Assembly: GCA_002964805.2 (NCBI GenBank)
Contig: PUDQ02000078.1
Coordinates: 1 to 64,000 of the forward strand
Source of the DNA: Trametes villosa
Taxonomy: Eukaryota; Basidiomycota; Agaricomycetes; Polyporales; Polyporaceae
Reading direction: 5' to 3'
Length of the DNA: 64,000 nt
The notes under the pieces are model-generated. The model did no database searches. It saw only the letters and a program-made list of their open reading frames with translations, and was not told the DNA's origin. The translations under genes and the position numbers were made by a program. Positions 56,586 through 64,000 of the stretch are shown here, piece after piece; position 1 is the stretch's first letter, and every line of letters starts with the position of its first letter.

Positions 56586-57621
56586 TTTGTTTGAGGGGTT
56601 GGGGGAGGGAGGGGGGGGGGTGAAGGGAAGAGAGCGCTGATAGGAAGGACAGGGAGGGAGCCGAAGAGGCGGTTTGGGTGTTTCTGAGCCGCCGCGCACG
56701 CGCGCGAAGGCGAAGGCGAGGCGATGTGCGAAATGCGCTGTTTTGCTTGTGAGTTCGACGGTCGCCTTCGCGCGCGCAGAGTACTGACGAGTGCCCCGGC
56801 GCGCGACACACAGTGCCACGCGAGCCGAAGCGAAGTGTCCGTCCGTCTCTCGTGCGCGCGAGGTGTGGATGTGGAGGCTCGGGCTCTTCGTTGTGCGTTG
56901 CTGTGGACGATACGATACGATGCTGTGCTAGGACTAAATCTATTCCGGATCTCATGTATGTATATGTTGCCATGTAATACCACGTCAGGTCCCGTCCCCG
57001 TTCGCGCGTATACGGACTTGCGCGACGACCCGGTCTCATCATCACTTTCATAGCAGCCTTCTATCGCCCACGCAACCCGCCGCGCTCGCATACAACGCAG
57101 GGACGACCAGGGAACCATACGCAGGAATTGGGTTATTGGTTATCAAGGAACCCTGCGGCGATCCGCCCGTCGTCGGACGCCCTCTGGCAGCGGCAGCGGC
57201 GGGACAGGCACCCCTCCGGCTTGACGCGCGCGCGGGGTCGCGTGTGCAGAGGCCGTCCGCGCGCCGTCGGGCGAGCCGCAGAGGTGGGCGAGTTCGCCCA
57301 ACTGAGGGCGTGCGGGTCCTGTGCATGCGCCGCGGGTCTGCCCGTCCCCGCGGCGGACGTGCGCCGTGATCGTGGCGGAGAATCTGCAGCCTTCCGGAGG
57401 AGGACGATCAGACCTCCGTCTATGACGGTCCATTTGTACATTTAATAATTGTGGCGCATAGTCGGTTTATCGGCACACACAGCCACATTACCGCACAGAA
57501 CTAACCTTTTCTTACTCAACGCGCGCATAAATCCCACGCAGCGCGCACCAGCGCGCAAACGGCGCACATAGTATAGGGTTACTGGAGGATTAGATGCCTT
57601 GTTATGGAAGTCAAAAAAAGG

Positions 57622-57695
57622 GTGCCAAAGCTGAGACTCGAACCGAGGGCGCCTTGGTCGGGGACGGATGTCTTTACCACTCAGCCACACGCTCT
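57622..57695 (-). tRNA. tRNA-like sequence, probably a pseudogene or SINE head
   Basis: The minus strand has an A-box (TGGCTGAGTGG) and, 44 bases later, a B-box (GGTTCGAGTCT), followed after the CTTTGGCACCC end by a run of seven T, a pol III terminator. The first seven bases (GAGCGTG) do not pair with the expected 3' acceptor (CTTTGGC), and the T stem has a mismatch, so a working tRNA is unlikely. An anticodon cannot be assigned. Confidence 0.4.
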
Positions 57696-58169
57696 TTGGG
57701 TAGAGGTCAGCCAGCGGTAATATTCAGTGTATCTGCTCCTCAGGGTTCCAATCTACCGGGGTGACAAGTCTGCGGATTACGGCCAGTCTTTAGTACTACA
57801 CTATGCACATTTCTCCCTGTCCTTCTGCTTCTTTTATTATCATTGCTATATCAAAGAGGGAGACAACTCCTGGCTAAAGACTCGGATTTGAAGTAGTAGA
57901 CAGTTCGACAAATGGGCGCTTAATCGCGGCGATAGTATTACTAAGGTGGTACTTCCTAGTAAGTATCAAGTCCTGTGGTGGTTACTCCGTGACCTCCCCG
58001 AGAGCATCCTAATAGCAGCGCAGACCTCATTAATGAAGAGAGTTTGAATGACTTGCCTTGCTTTAGTGAGTAATCGACTGATATCCTCAAGTTCGATGTA
58101 TTCAGATACATCAATTGAAGAACGCTGTGAATACGCTTTATGTTGCCAAAACCACCCTATCTTGATAAA

Positions 58170-58250
58170 GGCCTGGTGGCCGAGTCGGTGAGGGCGTCTG
58201 CTGGTTTTGCCAGTAAAGCCCGAGTTCGAATCCCGTAAAAACCGCTTTTT
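58170..58250 (+). tRNA. Second tRNA-like sequence, probably degenerate
   Basis: The A-box TGGCCGAGTCGG at 58177 and B-box AGTTCGAATCC at 58223 are 46 bases apart. A T run (58246-58250) follows. The acceptor strands (GGCCTGG and AAAAACC) pair at only a few positions and the T stem is imperfect. It is most likely a tRNA pseudogene or tRNA-derived SINE head. The isotype is not assigned. Confidence 0.4.
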
Positions 58251-60985
58251 GAACTACCGTAAGAGGGAAATCGAACCTCCAGATCCCCTCACGGCCGCGC
58301 GTTGCGCGCGCTGTGTGGGATTTAGTGCGTGCGCTGCGTTAGAAAATGCTTAGTTGCGTTGTTTAATGTGGCGGTGCGCGGCGATAAGCCAACTGCGCTG
58401 TTTTTTTAATAAATGTACAATCGGGCCGTCATATCCGTCCTCGGGGGCTGCTATTGCAGCGACAACGCGCGCGCGATCCGGGCCCGCTCCGCCCTGCGGC
58501 TGCGTGTGGGTGCTGCAGGAGACGTCTTCCGAGTCGTCGTCTAGCGAGCTTCTTTCCAGTGCTTCCGCGCACTGGCAGGGATCTTCGCAGGGCGCGTCAT
58601 GGCCGTGACGGTGATGTTGGAAGGACGCGCTGCCTGACCTGCTTTCTGTCCGGCCAGCGGAGTCAGGAGCGGAGGGAACTAGGGATGGGGTGTATAAGCC
58701 AGGGGTACGCGAGGCACAAGGCGCAAGGCGAGGCGGCTCGGATGCTCACCGACTCGGGGCACGGTGAGTACTTGTTGACCACGGTGCTTCTTCTGAGGGG
58801 CGGAGGGGCGACGGCGGCTCGACGGTGGTCCTGATTCCCGGGCCGTCCTCCGAGGCGGGTTCTGGGGGATGGTACGTTCATGAGAACGGGAAAGAGCTGG
58901 GGGTGCGGGAGCCTCGGACTTGAAGCGTGCAGTGCGGCCGGTGTACTAGTAACAAACAGCGTAAGCTTGAGTGGTGGCGGGCGAGAGCATGAGATGGGTA
59001 GTATAAGTCGAAGTAGTCCAGGGACGGTGGTGCATACTAGTATATCTGCATGGGACCATAAGGTGCCGGTGAGCCGTTGCCGGGAGACCTCAGGCTCGAC
59101 GACGAGATACGCACTTGTGCCATTCAAGTTGTCCTGCTCGGGGGTGTATCCATTCGTCGTGCGTACGCCGGTGTTATGGGAGCGTTATGACACCGCGGTC
59201 GTGGTGACGCAGGTGAGGCGAGCGCCTCTTGGCATGACATTGTACAGTTAACGGGGTGTCTCAGCTCTGCGCTGGCTTGCATACCTCGCTTTTAGGAGTC
59301 GCGGCTGCGCCGTCTTGTAGTGCCCCGGTTATGCGCTAGAGATCGCCGAGTGCGCTGTGTTGCTTCCGACTTGGATGCGTGCCTGAGTTGTTGTTCGTCC
59401 AGTCGGGGGAGGGGGTGGGCGCGATGAGCTGGGCTCAGGACTCGGGTGAGCGAGGATGGGCGAATATTGGTACGTCGGGTGAAGTATACGTCTCGGAGCA
59501 TCCGAATGCCGACACGCCACCGCGTAGCCGCGGACCGTACGCGCGAATGCCCTAGCTCGGCTCTCCCCATACGACAGCGAGACGGATGTGCACAGGCGTG
59601 CGCGCGCTAGTGCACATGGGCCTCAGGCTCGCTGCACGCGATGATGGCGCGGGACGCTAGCGCAACGTATTACGCGCGGCGCGAGTGTGAGCACTGTACT
59701 GGGCGGTCGCAGAGCCGGAGCTGACGTACGCTGAGTCCACGATCTTCAAGTTGGGGGTGCGTCTGCGAGCGTGGCGTTGGCTGAAGCCTGCGAGCTGAGC
59801 CTGAGGCAGGGGGCGAGACGGACTGAGAGAGACGGGCCCGCTCGAGCTCGGCGGGCAGCTCCGCCCTCGCGTGTACGTCCGGACGGCGAAGGCGCACGCC
59901 TCTCTCGCGCTCACCTTCCCCTGAACTCCGGGCCGCCACTGAAAGCTGACGCCGCGCGCCAAGCGCAGACGGGAGAGACGGGCGCGACCTGGCAGCTGCT
60001 GTCCTGGGCAGCATTGCGCCGTGGGTGGGGTGTTGTAGGGGAGCTGTGAGGCGGACGAGCGCGAGAGGGAGCCCCGGATGTCGCGGACGCGGACGTCAAG
60101 GCGTGAAGCTTCGGAACGCTTGACTCGGAGTGCTCGCGTGCTCGTCGAGAGGGTGTATTCCTGGAACATGCCGTTACTGTGAGATACAGTATGGCGGCTT
60201 CTGGGGTGTGCGCAGGGGAGTACACGGGGATCGAGTGTACGTGTCCTCCAAGGGGTCCGGGTCCGAGCCGTAGATAGAGTCGGCAGGCGGCAGGTCGTGC
60301 TGCACGCGCGGGAGGGCGTCGGTCCCTAGTACCTGCAGGAGGGCGCTTCGTTAGCGAGTACGCGCGATCATGCTTGCCGTGAGGGCGTGAGCGTGGTTTA
60401 CTTGTAGGGGCGAATGGCTCGACGATGGGCGCGAGCGGAGAGGACGCATCCTCGGCGCATTCAGCGCGGTGTCGGTTCGTGGAGAATGAGGCCGCTTGCG
60501 AAGGAAGCACGCTGCAATGGGGACTTGGATGTCGCCGTAGCGGATCGGAGATGAAGTTGAGACGGCGCGCGGGATTCTCGTGTTCTTGGTTATGGCGTTC
60601 GCTGGGTCTGGCAGCTGCTAGGGATTTTCCCAAACATGAGGTCGTAGGGATAGTCAGCGCGTGATGGATTTCGTGAGCGAAGAGGAATCGCGCCTCGCCT
60701 CGTGGCCGCGGGTCTCGCTGCTCACTGCATCTTCATCGTGGTTCGTATATGCGCGCGTGGCACTAGAAGCCGTCTGACCGACGCTGTCGTCAATGCCGTG
60801 CGCGCGCGAAGGCAGGAAAACCGCTCACATGGTAGCTCACGGGAAACATCGTACAAACGCGCTCTACTCGGACGCGCGGGCTTCAGAAGCACCCCAACCG
60901 CCTTCGCATCGGCTCGTGTTCTACCACACACACTCATCAGCACCCTTCTCTTCACCATCACCCAAATAGCGAAAAAGGGGACTCA

Positions 60986-61851
60986 CGGAAGCAGCAGTCG
61001 CGCGCATCGTAGCGCCCGTGGAGCGGGTGCGCGAACGCGGGGCCTGACACGGCGAAGGACGACGAGGGCGAAGGTTGGCGCCCAGGCGAGCCAGGCGACG
61101 GCGACGAGCGCGGTGAGAAGGCGGCATTGCCGGTAGACGTGACACCAAGGGAAGGGGCCCCACAGCGTCTGCGGCAAGCGCGGTTAGTGGGATTTCACGA
61201 AAGGAGGGGGAAGGGAGAGAGGGGACGCACGGAAGTGATGGCGGCGCTGCCGAGGTAGAGGGTGAAGAGCGCGAGGAGATCGGCGAGCTCGGTGGCGAAG
61301 GAGAGGCGGCCGTAGTCGTAGCTCCGGTGGATGACGTGGATGCTGCGGGGCGCGGTCAGTCACTTGCACCACTGGTTAACGCAACGCAGACTGCGCGCCT
61401 CGCGCCTCACGCGCGGGTGGACCCGGGACCCTGCTCCGAGACCCCGCTCCCTACGCGTTCGTCATCGTTCATATATGCGCGTGCAGGGGCCGCGGAGGGG
61501 AGATAGGGCGCGGCAGACATGAGGCGCGGGGCGCGGGGTGCAGGAGGGGGAATGACGTACATGCAGGAGGACCAGATCTGACGAAGACGAAGACGGAGGC
61601 GATGAGGAGGTCTGCGGCGATGGGGTCGTAAAAAGCCTGGCTGTTGTTGAGCGGGTCGCCAGGCGGGAGGCAGAGGGTTTAGTGCAAGCGGGGCGCGGTG
61701 AGGCCGAGGAGGACGGCGGCGAAGAGTCGCTGTGCGGGCGCGGGGTGCAAGCGGTCAGTGGGAGGTTAGCGCAGGAGGGAGGGGGAGGACGTACAAGGAA
61801 GACGTAGAGGCCGACGCGAGCACCTTTGATGGCCGCCGTTGGAAAGAACAT
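60986..61851 (-). pseudogene. Broken copy of the four-transmembrane protein gene
   Basis: It starts at an ATG at 61851 (MFFPTAAIKGARVGLYVFL, compared with MATINGARVGLYVLL in arm A). The second exon equivalent reads RLFAAVLLGLTAPRLH and then meets an in-frame TAA where arm A has Tyr. The next part, LPPGDPLNNSQAFYDPIAAD, is still recognisable. The last exon keeps WCHVYRQCRLLTALVAVAWL but then shifts frame before the AHPLHGRYDARD equivalent. At least two lesions make a functional protein unlikely. Confidence 0.75.
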
Positions 61852-63347
61852 GGGTTTGCAAGGGAGAGCGTGGGGGTAAGAGCTAGAGGATAGTGAGCAG
61901 AGCGAGAGGAAGCACCGGGAGCACGGGAGCGCGAGCTTGCAGGTTACCGCCATGCAACATGCAGACGTCGCCCTACGCACATAGCTGTGTGTGCACTATC
62001 GAACGCGAGATTGGCAATCTACCAATCCTCCACGGGCGGCTGCGGGGGGTTAGATGGGCGAGGAGGTGGGCGAGGTGGGCGAGGCTAGAATAGGAGGAAT
62101 GAGCGTCAGTGCGAGGGTTGCATGCTCTGGAAAGCGGTGCACTGCACGGGGCACATCCGTATGCGACCTGGGATATGGGACCAGGCGCGTGGCGGCGGCC
62201 ACGGTGAACGCGACATCGCGACGCGCAGGGGGCGAGGGTGTGGGTGTGGAAGAGGGCTGGGGTCTTGCGTTGAGGTGACTCGGAGGTGAGAGGGCGCGAG
62301 GGTCGAGGACAGACACGACCCTGCCCGGGTCTCTCCCCGCGCACTCGTGGACAGACGCGCAGGTCGCTCTCCACCATACAGCCCGCTCTTCTCCGAGCAG
62401 AGTGGGCCAGGTTAGGTGGGTGAGGGCGAGAGAGCAGACGGCGGGAGGAGAGCGCGATCTCGGACTGCGAGGGATGCGATCGGTGGCTGTGCGCGCTGCT
62501 ACTCAACGCTCCCCGCATCGCCACGCGGCCCTCTCTTTCCTTCCCCCATCTCCTTCCACTCGGCCTCTGCTCTCGCTCGCTCAGTCTTGGTCCTCGGCTT
62601 GAGGAAAGGTACTGGGACTGCTTCTGGCTCGAAACTCTTGTCTGGTGCCTTGTCTAACGGATCTCTCGTTGAAGTCCGCGCCACCGGCTTTCCATCTCGT
62701 GGCGCCTTCTGGTTTACGCGCGATCGCTATACCTCAGCTAATGATATATCTGTTGGCACAAGCTATCTGGATACTAGTATAATGCTTCTTCTGTCGGTGA
62801 CTCGCTGCCCATATACGCACTGTTGGGTACGGTTCCAGCCACTGTATACTCTGGCGGCCGGACGTTGTGGCCCCGCTGCTCTACCGTCCATGTCACTCCG
62901 ACACTGCGATAGGTAAGTATCCTTCTACAACTACTCTTGAATGTGCGCCGTAGCTTCTCTCTCATTGATATTCAGAAAATCCGGCTCCTCCACATTCGCT
63001 GTCTCCCGTCGGCTGGGCGTGGACTCGAAGTACACGGCGGGATGAAAGTTGGGCCGATGACCGACACTATCCGTCTCCTCCGGCCCTCAATCACCTCACG
63101 TCTCTGTCAAGACCAGGAGAATGAGAAACTGTCACTCGGTGGCTCTACGTGGACTCTGGCTGCGCCTCCTCGGTCGTGGCAAATAGGTCGCGCCTCCCGC
63201 GGATTGGGCGCTCCCGCCCCGAGTCGAAGGCTGCGATGCGAGCTCTCGCCTGCTCTGCGCGTGTCTGGGCATCGTGGCGTCGTGTCAGGGGTAGTCGCGC
63301 GAGGAAAGGAAACAAGCCTCGGCGGGGCAACGAGGAGAGCATGACGT

Positions 63348-63736
63348 GTGTTCGCGTCTGTCCCCATTGCGTCCGCCCGGGAGGGTGCGGCAAAGTATCT
63401 TCGCCCCGGCTCGACGCGCAAAATCTCGCGTGTGCTGCTTTGCAAGGAGTGCGCCCCGCCCGCCCAGGTTCCCGTGGACCCTACGAGGGCCCCACCTCCG
63501 TCTCCGGACACCTATAACAGCGGCGTGCGGTATCTCCAGGCCCTCCTCGGGGCGATGAAGGCCAAGGTGCGTGTTCTCGCCCAAACACGCCTACCCCGCC
63601 GGATCTGACTAATTGATAGGTGCCCTACCGCGTGGAGGTAGAGTCCGCATGGAGCGGTCGGCCACCTGGACGGCTGCTTTCCGCGCCCGCGAAGCACGAC
63701 GGGTGCTTAGCACTTGACGGCGACCCCGGATCCTGA
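63348..63736 (+). CDS. Unrecognised gene fragment, possibly intact member of the duplicated pair
   Basis: Two exons can be proposed, ending at 63566 and running 63620-63736, joined by a 53-base GT-AG intron. The readable protein includes KYLRPGSTRKISRVLLCKEC, then APPAQVPVDPTRAPP, RYLQALLGAMKAK, VPYRVEVESAWSGRPPGRLL and APAKHDGC. The 5' end is not defined; 63348 is only where the frame opens. I do not recognise the family. The two Cys of CKEC suggest nothing specific. Support comes mainly from the homologous but frameshifted sequence in arm A, which retains the same exon edges. Confidence 0.3.
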
Positions 63737-64000
63737 CGCAGCGCGGTCATGCACCTCCCTCGGGCGAAGGGGCGCGTGGCCGCATTCCGGTGCTGCGTCT
63801 GCTATGGCATGGCCGCACATGCGGTACGCGAAGACGATCGTGCGGGAAGGTGTCGAAGTCGCGGGAGACGGCGGTCGACGTCCCGGGGAGGGAGGGGTGG
63901 CAATCGGTGCGTCGTTTGTTGCATCCCACTCCCTGCGCTGGCGAGTTGAGTCGGGGTGGCGGGTACAGAAAGACGATGAAGATTGCACCGGCCGCGAATG

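Larger units (their letters stand above)
53300..56600 (+). repeat. Inverted duplication, arm A
   Basis: Read forward, it resembles the reverse complement of about 60986-64000 in several anchors in the same order: CAACAAACGACG (53481 versus about 63918), the GCAGCCGTCCAG stretch (53678 versus about 63680), the block around 54800-54900 versus about 62500, and the four exons of a membrane-protein gene. Similarity is interrupted by indels. The arms diverge outward from a central spacer of about 4.4 kb. Borders are approximate. Confidence 0.7.
56586..60985. other. Central spacer of the inverted duplication
   Basis: About 4.4 kb between the arms. 57700-58440 is AT-rich compared with its surroundings and holds two tRNA-like sequences, listed separately. 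The other parts are GC-rich with open frames on both strands, but none shows a recognisable domain, a plausible exon chain or a transposon end. Genes of a narrowly distributed kind could be missed here. Confidence 0.4.
60986..64000 (-). repeat. Inverted duplication, arm B (continues past the window end)
   Basis: The reverse complement of this stretch follows arm A (53300-56600) in gene order and in several local alignments. It contains a broken copy of the four-helix membrane protein gene and a possibly better-preserved copy of the gene that is broken in arm A. The outer border lies beyond 64000. Confidence 0.7.

Noticed and set aside
58170..58250. A functional tRNA gene
   Set aside because: A- and B-boxes are good, but the acceptor strands and T stem fail to pair, so a pseudogene or SINE head is more likely.
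1..64000. CRISPR arrays, rRNA genes or bacterial operons
   Set aside because: No regularly spaced repeats, no rRNA-like sequence and the gene structure is intron-rich eukaryotic.

Overview
The window looks like a chromosome segment of a filamentous basidiomycete, most likely an Agaricomycete. The signs are GC-rich intron-dense genes with introns of about 50 to 80 bases, a Gti1/Pac2 (WOPR) regulator, Plavaka, hAT and DIRS-like elements of the kinds common in mushroom-forming fungi, and eukaryotic housekeeping genes (PMS1, SPC25, a mitochondrial bL31 ribosomal protein). I assembled the exon structures by hand from splice signals. For every gene given with an exon list, the exon lengths sum to a multiple of three.

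Layout. 1-813: 3' part of a WOPR gene. 814-4352: no supported gene. 4353-8380: mismatch-repair endonuclease PMS1 in 12 exons on the minus strand. 9413-12576: two WD40 genes on the minus strand. 13625-37824: one large gene cut into three pieces by two hAT transposons. 38374-39240: kinetochore gene SPC25. 39250-52664: a WD40 cluster (one decayed copy, four intact genes and one with a nonsense codon) surrounding the mitochondrial ribosomal gene bL31m. 53300-64000: an imperfect inverted duplication around an AT-rich centre that holds two tRNA-like sequences.

The most striking structure is a nest of insertions between 13625 and 37824. The host gene encodes a 1159-residue coiled-coil protein with DDE-transposase-like motifs. 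It is interrupted by hAT-A (15464-31339, 8-bp target duplication) and hAT-B (32112-36877, 8-bp target duplication). The hAT-A transposase gene is itself split by a Plavaka element (18572-29808, TA duplication). Plavaka carries a divergent gene resembling the DUF6532 family, and an intron of that gene contains a DIRS-like tyrosine-recombinase retrotransposon (about 19457-23838). Conceptual removal of each element restores the reading frame or a normal intron length, so all the insertions look recent. hAT-A also carries a second, unrecognised 224-residue gene.

The seven WD40 genes outside the decayed copy all have a TATA-like box 95 to 140 bases before the start codon. PMS1, SPC25 and bL31m show no equally clear one. 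Decayed 5' fragments of bL31m lie between the plus-strand WD40 genes, which suggests the cluster grew by segmental duplication. All assignments rest on motif recognition by eye; no database search was run.
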